Shown here: in pieces, positions 1 through 6,192 of the stretch | How the letters are laid out: each line of letters begins with the position of its first letter | How positions within the stretch are numbered: the stretch's first letter is position 1 | Origin: RGIG2206 sp045540915 | GTDB lineage: Bacteria; Bacillota; Clostridia; Oscillospirales; Acutalibacteraceae | Length of the DNA stretch: 8,509 nucleotides | Direction of reading: 5' to 3' | Assembly: GCA_045540915.1 (NCBI GenBank) | Contig: JAZQID010000086.1 | Span: 1 to 8,509, forward strand | Program-made: the position numbers and the translations under genes | Notes under the pieces: generated by a model | Told to the model about the DNA's origin: nothing | The model's input: the letters and a program-made list of their open reading frames with translations, nothing else | Database searches by the model: none

Positions 1-27
1 CCTCCCTTTAGGCAAGGGAGGCTTTTT
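1..27. terminator. Hairpin at left window edge, probable bidirectional terminator or end of a dispersed repeat
   Basis: An 8-bp perfect stem, CCTCCCTT (1-8) with AAGGGAGG (14-21), encloses a 5-base loop and is followed on the plus strand by CTTTTT. Read as RNA from the plus strand it is an intrinsic terminator. Read from the minus strand it sits at the 3' end of the dinB operon, preceded by AAAAAG; the matching T-run would lie outside the window. The stop codon of the small minus-strand gene falls within the left arm and loop. From memory, CCTCCCTT/AAGGGAGG hairpins recur as dispersed elements in Oscillospiraceae genomes, so this may be one end of such an element. That part is inference. Confidence 0.65.
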
Positions 28-259
28 CAGCCGAGGGGGTGTCGGAGAACCAGCGGGTGCCGTCGAGGAAGAGGTAGCGCACCTGTCCGCAGATGCGGCA
101 GGTATACCGAAGCCCCACGCCCCCTTTTTTAAGACTTGCCGCGCGCCTGATGTCGAGCACGCGGTCGATCTCGAACCGCCGTCCGTCCTCCCAGTTGATA
201 CACAGGGGCACGACCCTGCCGTCAGGCAGAAACCGCGCGGTAACGTCCATATATTCCAT
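8..259 (-). CDS. Small protein of unknown function translationally coupled to dinB
   Basis: Encodes 83 residues. I do not recognise a named family, although the pattern (an N-terminal DGRVVP, then WEDGRRFEIDRV, a GGVGLRYT segment, a CRIC motif at 54-57, and a WF near the end) looks like a compact conserved protein rather than random coding. The ATG at 257-259 has a strong AGGAGGAG Shine-Dalgarno sequence at 266-273. That sequence overlaps the dinB stop codon (272-274), so the two genes are almost certainly one SOS-induced transcript with coupled translation. There is a single CxxC pair (Cys54, Cys57), too few for a self-contained zinc site unless it dimerises. No signal peptide or membrane segment is seen. 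The last five residues (about KASLA) are encoded by the edge hairpin and may not be native to the family. It occupies the place taken by YolD-like partners beside some Gram-positive Y-family polymerases, but I see no YolD similarity. Confidence 0.75.
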   Translation of the reverse strand: MEYMDVTARFLPDGRVVPLCINWEDGRRFEIDRVLDIRRAASLKKGGVGLRYTCRICGQVRYLFLDGTRWFSDTPSAEKASLA

Positions 260-271
260 TATCTGCTCCTC

Positions 272-1498
272 CTAAAACCACCCGACAGGGTGGATAACGT
301 GGTCTTTCTTGGGGTCGAACCCCGTCAGCTCCCCGTCGGCAAGCAGGGTGGCAGGCCCGATGCACTTGTTGCCGAAGCGCTCTTTCAGCCCGTCTGATAC
401 CTCCTGCAGCCGTTCCAGCCTGAGCCGCCGCTGAGTATCGGTGAAAAAATCGGTCTGCACCCCCTGCGAAACGGAGGTCAGCTCGCTGACCGTGACCCCG
501 ATGCTCCGCATAGGCGTCGCCCAGTCGTAGTTGTGGCCTACCAGTTGGCAGGCCGTCCGATGTATATCGTCGGTCATATCGGTCGGCCGCTCGAGAGTGA
601 CCTGCCGACTGAAGCAGTCGAGCCCGTTGGTGCGCATCCCCACCGAAACGCACCTGCCGAGCAGACCCTGGTCGCGCAACCGCCTGCCCACGCTGTCGGC
701 GAGCACGAACAGCACCCGCGCCGCATCCTCCTGACAGATGAGGTCGCGGGGCAGGGTGGTCGAATTACCCACCGATTTTATCTGCGGCTGGTCGTCGAAG
801 GCGGCCACCGGCGACACGTCAAGTCCGCGTGCGAAATTCTGCAACAGCTCCCCGTTTTTGCCGAGCAGAACACGCAACAGACCGTCGGGCGCCTGAGCAA
901 GCTGACCGATGGTGCGAACTCCGTTTCGGGTCAGCCGCTCACCTGTCGCACGGCCCACGCAGAGCAGGTCGGTCACAGGCAAGGGCCACACCATTTGCCG
1001 AAAATTTTCCTTGGTGATGCAGGTCACTGCGTCGGGCTTGCGGTAATCGCTGCCGAGCTTTGCGAACACCTTGTTGAAGCTGACCCCCACGCTGACGGTG
1101 ATGCCCAGCTCAAACCTGATGCGCCGACGTATCTGCTCGGCTATCTCGGCGCCGTCCTCGCCCGTCACGTCGAGCCACGCCTCGTCAAGCCCAAAGGGCT
1201 CCACGCGGTCGGTGTAATCGCAGTATATCTCCCTTGCGAGCGCCGAAAACTTGACGTAGTCCTCGAATACGGGCGGAACGATCATCAGGTCGGGACACTT
1301 GTTGCGCGCCTGCCACAAGGCCTCGCCCGTCTTGACCCCGTACCGCTTGGCCGTCTCGTTCTTGGCGAGAATGATGCCGTGCCGCTGTTCAACGTCTCCG
1401 CCTACCGCAACCGGCTTGCCGCGCAGTTCGGGGCGCTTGAGGCACTCCACCGATGCGTAAAAGCAGTTGCAATCGCTGTGCAAAATGACCCGTTCCAT
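272..1498 (-). CDS. dinB: Y-family DNA polymerase (DNA polymerase IV / DinB type)
   Basis: Encodes 408 residues. This is a translesion DNA polymerase that copies damaged template with low fidelity. The N-terminal HSDCNCFYASVE block supplies the first catalytic aspartate (Asp9). The palm motif GLDEAWLDVTG carries Asp105 and Glu106. The SVGVSFNKVFAKLGSDYRKPD block (137-156) is the usual Y-family signature, followed by a thumb with helix-hairpin-helix character around 175-205 (LLCVGRATGERL) and a little-finger domain from about 240. QTDFF at 348-352 sits where related polymerases carry a QLSLF-type sliding-clamp motif. The length is typical of the DinB/UmuC-like group. The ATG at 1496-1498 has an AAAGGAGGG ribosome binding site at 1507-1515. 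Upstream are a sigma-A promoter and a LexA box, so it should be SOS induced. Assignment to the Y-family is very secure; DinB versus the closely related UvrX-type subgroup is less so. Confidence 0.95.
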   Translation of the reverse strand: MERVILHSDCNCFYASVECLKRPELRGKPVAVGGDVEQRHGIILAKNETAKRYGVKTGEALWQARNKCPDLMIVPPVFEDYVKFSALAREIYCDYTDRVEPFGLDEAWLDVTGEDGAEIAEQIRRRIRFELGITVSVGVSFNKVFAKLGSDYRKPDAVTCITKENFRQMVWPLPVTDLLCVGRATGERLTRNGVRTIGQLAQAPDGLLRVLLGKNGELLQNFARGLDVSPVAAFDDQPQIKSVGNSTTLPRDLICQEDAARVLFVLADSVGRRLRDQGLLGRCVSVGMRTNGLDCFSRQVTLERPTDMTDDIHRTACQLVGHNYDWATPMRSIGVTVSELTSVSQGVQTDFFTDTQRRLRLERLQEVSDGLKERFGNKCIGPATLLADGELTGFDPKKDHVIHPVGWF

Positions 1499-1528
1499 CG
1501 GGTGAGCCCTCCTTTGCGGAAAATTAAA

Positions 1529-1542
1529 CGAACAAATGTTCG
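1529..1542 (-). promoter_or_regulatory. LexA (SOS) box controlling dinB
   Basis: The sequence CGAACAAATGTTCG matches the Gram-positive LexA/DinR operator CGAAC-N4-GTTCG exactly in both half sites. It starts 6 bases downstream of the dinB -10 hexamer, so it covers the predicted transcription start (about 1542). LexA bound here would block initiation until RecA-stimulated LexA self-cleavage after DNA damage. It lies 30 bases upstream of the dinB start codon. Confidence 0.92.
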
Positions 1543-1548
1543 TATTTT

Positions 1549-1577
1549 AATATAGCACTCCTGCGCCCTTATGTCAA
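1549..1577 (-). promoter_or_regulatory. Sigma-A promoter of dinB
   Basis: On the minus strand, a perfect -35 TTGACA (plus-strand 1572-1577) is separated by exactly 17 bases from a -10 TATATT (1549-1554). Predicted initiation is at about 1542, at the edge of the LexA box. A near-consensus promoter held off by LexA is what is expected for an SOS gene. Confidence 0.88.
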
Positions 1578-1590
1578 GATGCAAAAAATG

Positions 1591-1619
1591 TTGACTTTTA
1601 CTTAATGTGACAATATAAT
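1591..1619 (+). promoter_or_regulatory. Sigma-A promoter of the marR-ABC exporter operon
   Basis: The -35 TTGACT (1591-1596), a 17-base spacer and a perfect -10 TATAAT (1614-1619) give a predicted start near 1626, inside the palindromic operator. The promoter is back to back with that of dinB; the two -35 hexamers are only 13 bases apart. Confidence 0.88.
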
Positions 1620-1655
1620 AGTTGCATACGCAACCGTTGCGGTTGCAACTATTAT
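1615..1655 (+). promoter_or_regulatory. Large palindrome with two tandem GTTGC-N4-GCAAC sites, probable MarR operator
   Basis: The 41-base segment is a palindrome centred on position 1635, with 18 of 20 arm positions paired. Inside it are two complete copies of GTTGC-N4-GCAAC, at 1621-1634 and 1636-1649, separated by one base. It overlaps the -10 hexamer and predicted start and ends 17 bases before the marR start codon. MarR-family dimers bind dyads of this size and usually repress their own operon, so this is the obvious operator for the adjacent regulator. Which arrangement is bound (two dimers on tandem sites, or one on the middle GCAAC-C-GTTGC dyad) cannot be read from sequence. Confidence 0.85.
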
Positions 1656-1672
1656 TATATAGGGAGAAGCCT

Positions 1673-2113
1673 ATGCCGAAATTTATGAAGATGCTCAACA
1701 ATATCAGCCGCTCGCAGTCGGTCTTCAGAACTGCAAGGCTGCAGGTGGACGGCCTGTGCGCAGGACATCATACCTTTATATTGGCGGTCTGCCGAATGGC
1801 AGGCTCCTCGCAGGAGGAGATTGCGCGGGAGATCTGCCTTAACAAGAGCACCGTTGCGCGCGCTTTGACTCAGCTTGAGGAGAGGGGATACCTGCGCCGC
1901 GAGGCAAGCGCCGAGGATAAACGGCGACTGCTCGTCTATCCCACCGATAAGATGCTGGCCGTACTGCCGCAGGTGCGCTCCGTTGCGAAGGAATGGAACG
2001 ACCTTATCTCCGACGGCATACCCGAGGAGGAGCTGGAGGTCTTTTATTCGGTGCTTGCGCGAATGGAAGAACGGGCAAAATCGGCGCTCAGTCAAGAGGG
2101 AGAACAGAAATGA
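1673..2113 (+). CDS. MarR-family transcriptional repressor
   Basis: Encodes 146 residues, a typical MarR length. It is probably a DNA-binding dimer that represses this operon and releases DNA on sensing a ligand, often a drug or toxic metabolite. The winged helix is plain at about 45-92: SQEEIAREICLNKSTVARAL forms the helix-turn-helix, QLEERGYLRRE leads into the wing, and EDKRRLLVYPT carries the conserved D-x-R wing motif. The flanking N- and C-terminal helices (5-40 and 95-140) would form the dimer interface. The ATG at 1673 is chosen because AGGGAG (1661-1666) precedes it by 6 bases; an upstream in-frame TTG at 1622 lies inside the operator and has no ribosome binding site. The stop codon overlaps the next start as ATGA (2110-2113). 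Cysteines at 29, 40 and 55 leave redox sensing possible, but that is speculation. Confidence 0.93.
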   Translation: MPKFMKMLNNISRSQSVFRTARLQVDGLCAGHHTFILAVCRMAGSSQEEIAREICLNKSTVARALTQLEERGYLRREASAEDKRRLLVYPTDKMLAVLPQVRSVAKEWNDLISDGIPEEELEVFYSVLARMEERAKSALSQEGEQK

Positions 2114-3828
2114 AGCATATACTCGGTTATCTCAAGCCCTATAAGCTGCGTATGGCGGTGGGGCTTTCCATCAAGGTGCTCGGCACCGTGGCAGAGCTTA
2201 TCCTGCCATACATACTGACCCACATACTTGAAAACGTCATTATCACCCTCGACGTCGGCAAGGTGGTGTGGTACGGCGTGCTTATGATAATATTCGCCGT
2301 TATCGCCTGTGTCGGCAACGTCGTTGCCAACCAAATGGCATCCCGTGTCACCGCCGATTTCACAAGGGCGATGCGAAGCGACCTTTTCACCAAAACATTG
2401 TATCTGTCGGCACGCGACACCGACCGCTTCACCGTTCCGTCACTTGAATCGCGCATCACCACCGACACCTACAACGTCCACAACTTCGTCGGTATGATGC
2501 AGCGAATGGGCGTGCGTGCGCCGATGCTGTTGCTCGGCGGTGTTACTATTACGCTCATAATGGACCGCGCCCTCGCCCTCGTTATGATAGCCACCCTGCC
2601 CTTTATCTTCTTCACCGTCTACGGCGTGTCGCGCAGGGGCGTGCCCCTTTACGTCAAGGTGCAAAAGGCGGTCGACAGTATGGTGCGCGTCGCACGAGAG
2701 GACGTGCAGGGCATACGGGTCATAAAGGCGCTGTCCAAGAATGAATACGAAAACCGCCGCTATGACCGAGTCAACCGCGACCTTTCCAAGCAGGAGAGGC
2801 ACGCGGGCATCGTTATGGGAAGCGTCAACCCCGTTATGACCCTCTTTATGAATCTGGGTATAGCAGGAGTGGTCGCTATGGCGGCCTTTCAGGTGTCCAA
2901 GGGCAACTCGTCAGCGGCGACGGTCATTGCTTTTATGCAGTACTTCACCCTTATTTCGATGGCAATGATGTCCCTTTCGCGTATGTTCGTGATGTATACC
3001 AAGTGCGCCGCTTCTGCCCGTCGCATCAGCGAGGTGCTGACTACGCCCGACGACTTCTTTGTCACCGAGTCGGACGAAGTAAAGAAGGACGACCCCCACA
3101 TCGTATTTGAAAATGTCACCTTCTCCTACCTCGGCAAAAAGCCCAATCTCGACAACATAAGCCTTTCTATCGAGCGAGGGGGCAGTCTCGGCATCATCGG
3201 TGCTACGGGAAGCGGAAAATCCACCTTCGTCAAACTGCTTTTGCGCTTTTACGACATCGATTCGGGCGAGATAAGGATAAACGGGCGCAATCTCACCTCT
3301 TACACCCGTCAGGAGCTGACCGATATGTTCGGCGTCGCTCTGCAGAACGATTTCGTCTATGCCGACACGGTGGAGGAGAACATCCGCTTCGGCAGGGATA
3401 TATCGGATGAGGAGGTCGTCCGCGCGGCAAAAATAGCGCAGGCGCACGACTTTATCGCCGCCGTTGAGGGCGGATATCAGCGTATGCTTTCCTCAAAGGG
3501 CACCAATGTGTCGGGCGGACAGCGCCAGCGCATACTTATTGCGAGGGCTCTTGCATCCCGACCCGAGATACTTATCCTCGACGACTCCTCGTCGGCCCTC
3601 GATTATAAGACCGACGCGACCCTCAGAAGTGCCCTTTCGGAGCAGATGGCCGACTCTACCGTTATTACGGTGGCACAGCGCATCAGCTCGGTAAAAAACT
3701 GTGATATGATATTGGTTCTCGACGAGGGCAGAGTGATTGGCTACGGCAAGCACGAGCAGCTGCTCGAAAGCTGTGCCCCCTACCGAGAGATAAGCGAGTC
3801 GCAGATGGGAGGTGCCTTCGTTGAGTAA
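2110..3828 (+). CDS. ABC exporter half-transporter, first subunit (degenerate ATPase-site partner)
   Basis: Encodes 572 residues: an N-terminal six-helix exporter membrane domain (helices at roughly 15-37, 52-74, 136-152, 155-175, 240-262 and 270-295) fused to a nucleotide-binding domain (about 330-572). Walker A is GATGSGKST at 364-372, the Q-loop glutamine is Gln412, and the signature VSGGQ at 467-471 is canonical. Two catalytic positions are altered: Walker B reads ILILDD (487-492) with Asp492 in place of the catalytic glutamate, and the switch histidine is Gln523 (VAQRISS). This is the pattern of the degenerate-site subunit of heterodimeric exporters such as BmrCD, LmrCD and TM287/288. 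The start is the ATG overlapping the marR stop, with AGAGGG at 2095-2100 as ribosome binding site. Substrate is unknown; MarR control suggests drug or toxic metabolite efflux. Confidence 0.95.
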   Translation: MKHILGYLKPYKLRMAVGLSIKVLGTVAELILPYILTHILENVIITLDVGKVVWYGVLMIIFAVIACVGNVVANQMASRVTADFTRAMRSDLFTKTLYLSARDTDRFTVPSLESRITTDTYNVHNFVGMMQRMGVRAPMLLLGGVTITLIMDRALALVMIATLPFIFFTVYGVSRRGVPLYVKVQKAVDSMVRVAREDVQGIRVIKALSKNEYENRRYDRVNRDLSKQERHAGIVMGSVNPVMTLFMNLGIAGVVAMAAFQVSKGNSSAATVIAFMQYFTLISMAMMSLSRMFVMYTKCAASARRISEVLTTPDDFFVTESDEVKKDDPHIVFENVTFSYLGKKPNLDNISLSIERGGSLGIIGATGSGKSTFVKLLLRFYDIDSGEIRINGRNLTSYTRQELTDMFGVALQNDFVYADTVEENIRFGRDISDEEVVRAAKIAQAHDFIAAVEGGYQRMLSSKGTNVSGGQRQRILIARALASRPEILILDDSSSALDYKTDATLRSALSEQMADSTVITVAQRISSVKNCDMILVLDEGRVIGYGKHEQLLESCAPYREISESQMGGAFVE

Positions 3829-5629
3829 GGAAATTAAAAAAGAGACCTCGAAGCAGCGCTCGGCAAGAAAACGCGGCATAATGCTGCGGCTCGGCGGATA
3901 CGTCCTGCGGCAGTGGCCCCTCTTTATCCCTGCGGTGATATTCACTCTGCTTGCAAATCAGCTTTCCCTGCTGGGCCCGCGCTATTCGGGCGCGGCGATA
4001 GATGCGATAGAGCGGGTCGGCGGAGTTGATTTTCCTGAGGTGTGGCAGAACGTTATTATTATGATAATCTGCTACGCGGTGTCGGCACTGCTTTCCTACC
4101 TGCTTGCAATAATTATGATACACCTCAGCCAGAGGATAACCTATCAGATGCGCAAACAGCTTTTTGAAAAGCTCAACACCCTGCCCGTCAACTACTTCGA
4201 CACCCACGCGACAGGGGATATAATCAGCCATCTGTCCTATGATATCGATACCGTCAACAGCACCTTGTCCCACGACCTTGTGCAGATAATGACCAGCGTG
4301 TATACGGTGGTCGGCTCCCTCATTTTTATGTGGCGAATTTCAAGGCCGATGATGCTGATATTCCTCTTTACCGTCCCCGTGTCGATACTCTTTACCCGAT
4401 TCCGCTCCAAAAAGGTGCGCCCCCTCTTCCGCGCACGCTCGAAGAAGTACGGCGAACTCAACGGCTATGCCGAGGAGATGCTGTCGGGCGCAAGGAGTAT
4501 TCAGGCCTACGGCCGACAGGACGTAATATCCGAGCGGTTTGGACGTCGCAATGAGGAGGCTATGACCGCCTGCTACGACGCGGAATATAACGCCGCAATG
4601 CTCTTTCCGACCATCAACCTTATCAACAATATCTCGATATCCCTCGTAGCCGTCTTCGGAGGAATACTGTATATGTATTCCCAAAGCGGCAAGGTGTTGG
4701 AAAGTTCGATGCTATTTATCACCCTCGGAGGAGTAGCACAGTTCGTTCAGTACTCGCGCAAGTTTGCAGGCCCGATAAACGAGTTTTCCAACATTCTTCA
4801 CGAGTTCCAATCGGCTCTGTCGGCGGCCGAGCGCGTTTTCCGCGTGCTTGACGAGGAGCCCGAGCCGCTTGATGCTCCCGATGCAGTAGGGCTTGACGGA
4901 GTCGAGGGCAGGGTTGACATATGCGACGTCGACTTCGGCTACACGCCCGACAGGATGGTGCTCAAAGGTGTCAACGTTACCGCAAAGGCGGGACAGACGG
5001 TTGCCATCGTCGGCCCGACGGGAGCAGGCAAGACCACCATCATCAACCTGTTGATGCGCTTTTACGACGCTAAAAAGGGAGAAATACGCATCGACTCGGT
5101 GCCGAGCGTCAAGATAAAGCGCGAGGACTTAAGGCGCGCCTTCACAATGGTGCTGCAGGACACATGGCTCTTCCACGGCACCATCTACGACAACATCGTC
5201 TACGGCAGGGAGGACGCAACGACCGAGCAGGTGCGTGCGGCGGCAAAGGCGGCGCGCATAGACGGCTACATCGAGAGCCTGCCCGACGGATACGAGACCG
5301 TTTTGTCGGATGACGGAGTCAATGTCTCTAAGGGTCAGCGCCAGCTCATCACCATCGCGAGAGCGATGCTGTCGGATGCGCCGATGCTTATACTTGACGA
5401 GGCCACCTCCAACGTCGACTCAAGGACCGAGATACAGATTCAGGAGGCGATGAACGAGCTGATGAAGGGCAGGACCTGCTTCGTCATCGCGCACCGCCTG
5501 TCGACGATTCAGAACGCCGATACCATCCTTGTGGTGCGTGACGGCGAGATCACCGAGCAGGGCAACCACGACGAGCTGATAAAGCTGGGCGGATTTTACA
5601 GTACCCTCTACAATTCGCAGTTTTCGTAA
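3821..5629 (+). CDS. ABC exporter half-transporter, second subunit (catalytically intact Walker motifs)
   Basis: Encodes 602 residues from the TTG at 3821. A positively charged N-terminal tail (about 1-30) precedes six predicted helices (about 34-52, 76-100, 153-172, 175-192, 265-285, 295-312) and a nucleotide-binding domain (about 362-602). Walker A is GPTGAGKTT (398-406), the Q-loop is Gln446, Walker B is MLILDE with catalytic Glu527, and the switch residue is His558. The signature is altered to VSKGQ (502-506), with lysine replacing the first glycine. Paired with the upstream subunit, this predicts one consensus ATP site (this Walker set plus the partner's VSGGQ) and one degenerate site. 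The TTG start is preferred because GGAGGTG (3808-3814) lies 6 bases upstream; the in-frame GTG at 3812 is inside that ribosome binding site and would add only three residues. The gene overlaps the preceding one by 8 bases. Confidence 0.94.
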   Translation: MSKEIKKETSKQRSARKRGIMLRLGGYVLRQWPLFIPAVIFTLLANQLSLLGPRYSGAAIDAIERVGGVDFPEVWQNVIIMIICYAVSALLSYLLAIIMIHLSQRITYQMRKQLFEKLNTLPVNYFDTHATGDIISHLSYDIDTVNSTLSHDLVQIMTSVYTVVGSLIFMWRISRPMMLIFLFTVPVSILFTRFRSKKVRPLFRARSKKYGELNGYAEEMLSGARSIQAYGRQDVISERFGRRNEEAMTACYDAEYNAAMLFPTINLINNISISLVAVFGGILYMYSQSGKVLESSMLFITLGGVAQFVQYSRKFAGPINEFSNILHEFQSALSAAERVFRVLDEEPEPLDAPDAVGLDGVEGRVDICDVDFGYTPDRMVLKGVNVTAKAGQTVAIVGPTGAGKTTIINLLMRFYDAKKGEIRIDSVPSVKIKREDLRRAFTMVLQDTWLFHGTIYDNIVYGREDATTEQVRAAAKAARIDGYIESLPDGYETVLSDDGVNVSKGQRQLITIARAMLSDAPMLILDEATSNVDSRTEIQIQEAMNELMKGRTCFVIAHRLSTIQNADTILVVRDGEITEQGNHDELIKLGGFYSTLYNSQFS

Positions 5630-5644
5630 GGCTTGCACATTCAT

Positions 5645-5673
5645 TCATAAATTAAATGCCCCACTCATACAAT
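5645..5673 (+). promoter_or_regulatory. Probable sigma-E promoter of spoIIID
   Basis: The octamer CATACAAT at 5666-5673 matches the Bacillus sigma-E -10 consensus in full. TCATAAA at 5645-5651 resembles the sigma-E -35 element (K-M-ATATT; five of seven positions fit), with a 14-base spacer. spoIIID belongs to the sigma-E mother-cell regulon in Bacillus and clostridia, so position, spacing and biology agree. Predicted initiation is near 5680, giving a leader of about 20 bases. Confidence 0.72.
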
Positions 5674-5700
5674 TTATTAGTCCTTTTAGGAGTTGGTTGT

Positions 5701-5970
5701 ATGAGGGAGACGACAGCGGACAGAGCGGTTGTTTTGGGGGAGTACATATTGGAAACGGGAGCGACCGTCCGCGCAGCTGCAAAGGTGTTCAAAATCAGCA
5801 AGTCCACGGTGCATAAGGATGTTGCTCAGCGGCTTAAATATATCGAGCCGCAGCTTTACCGCGAGGTCAAAAAGGTGCTCGATGTCAATAAGGCACAGCG
5901 CCACATACGCGGCGGAATGGCTACCAAGCTGAAATACATTTCCGCCGAGAAAACTAAGACGCGACCCTGA
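5701..5970 (+). CDS. spoIIID: Sporulation transcriptional regulator SpoIIID
   Basis: Encodes 89 residues, the normal size. SpoIIID is a small DNA-binding protein of the mother cell that activates or represses many sigma-E-dependent genes and helps switch expression to sigma-K. The helix-turn-helix (about 22-41, containing VRAAAKVFKISKSTVHKD) closely matches the Bacillus subtilis protein, as do VKKVLDVNKAQRHIRGG (56-72) and ATKLKY (74-79) in the C-terminal basic region. The ATG at 5701 is chosen because it has TTAGGAG (5686-5692) 8 bases upstream and aligns with the family start; extending upstream to 5656 would add 15 residues with no homology and overlap the promoter. No terminator separates it from the ABC operon (72 bases upstream), so some read-through is possible. 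It ends at a strong terminator. Its presence implies an endospore-forming organism. Confidence 0.97.
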   Translation: MRETTADRAVVLGEYILETGATVRAAAKVFKISKSTVHKDVAQRLKYIEPQLYREVKKVLDVNKAQRHIRGGMATKLKYISAEKTKTRP

Positions 5971-5979
5971 GCGGCCGCA

Positions 5980-6011
5980 AAAAACGCCGAGCGCTATCGC
6001 TTGGCGTTTTT
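5980..6011 (+). terminator. Intrinsic terminator after spoIIID
   Basis: A 14-bp stem (5980-5993 with 5998-6011, one G-T wobble) encloses the loop CTAT. It begins with a run of A and ends with GTTTTT, so it may work in both directions. It starts 10 bases after the spoIIID stop codon. Confidence 0.92.
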
Positions 6012-6058
6012 GTTGTATTTAAGGGGCAAAAGGGGCGAAAATCAGCCTTATGAACGAG

Positions 6059-6070
6059 TTTGTTAACAAA
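6059..6070. repeat. Perfect 12-base palindrome TTTGTTAACAAA
   Basis: TTTGTTAACAAA is self-complementary over its full length and lies in the AT-rich gap between the spoIIID terminator and the lipoprotein promoter, with its nearest edge about 78 bases before the -35 element. It could be an upstream regulator site. A chance palindrome in AT-rich DNA is also possible, and no regulator can be named. Confidence 0.3.
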
Positions 6071-6147
6071 GTGTAAATTCTTTCCGTTGTTTTATCAAAA
6101 AAATCCAACCTTGTTTTGCCATATGTGTAGAATGTGTTGAGAATATA

Positions 6148-6177
6148 TTGACAAAAGCAGTTGTTCGGTAGTATGAT
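6148..6177 (+). promoter_or_regulatory. Sigma-A promoter of the first solute-binding lipoprotein gene
   Basis: A perfect -35 TTGACA (6148-6153) and a -10 TATGAT (6172-6177) are separated by 18 bases. Predicted initiation is near 6184, giving a leader of about 60 bases that contains a small GC-rich hairpin (6193-6208) before the ribosome binding site. Confidence 0.72.
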
Positions 6178-6192
6178 AAGCGTGGTAAAGAG

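Noticed and set aside
533..1555. A long plus-strand open frame (340 residues) antisense to dinB
   Set aside because: It is a shadow of the GC-rich dinB coding strand. It has no ribosome binding site, no recognisable motifs, and runs through the dinB promoter and LexA box.
1615..1655. The palindrome as an intrinsic terminator or attenuator
   Set aside because: It overlaps the -10 hexamer and the predicted start, so most transcripts contain only part of it, and no T-run follows. An operator explains it better.
1622..1672. Upstream TTG start extending the MarR protein by 17 residues
   Set aside because: It lies inside the palindromic operator and near or ahead of the predicted transcription start, with no ribosome binding site. 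The ATG at 1673 has a well-placed AGGGAG.
1993..2109. N-terminal extension of the first ABC subunit in the same frame
   Set aside because: It would overlap the marR coding region. The ATG at 2110 forms the typical ATGA overlap and begins with a normal exporter N-terminus.
5656..5700. Upstream ATG for SpoIIID at 5656
   Set aside because: It overlaps the sigma-E promoter and would add 15 residues absent from the family; the ATG at 5701 has a proper ribosome binding site.
6012..6050. Short direct repeat AAGGGGC as a possible CRISPR or iteron
   Set aside because: There are only two copies of a 7-base unit a few bases apart, with no further copies or spacers.
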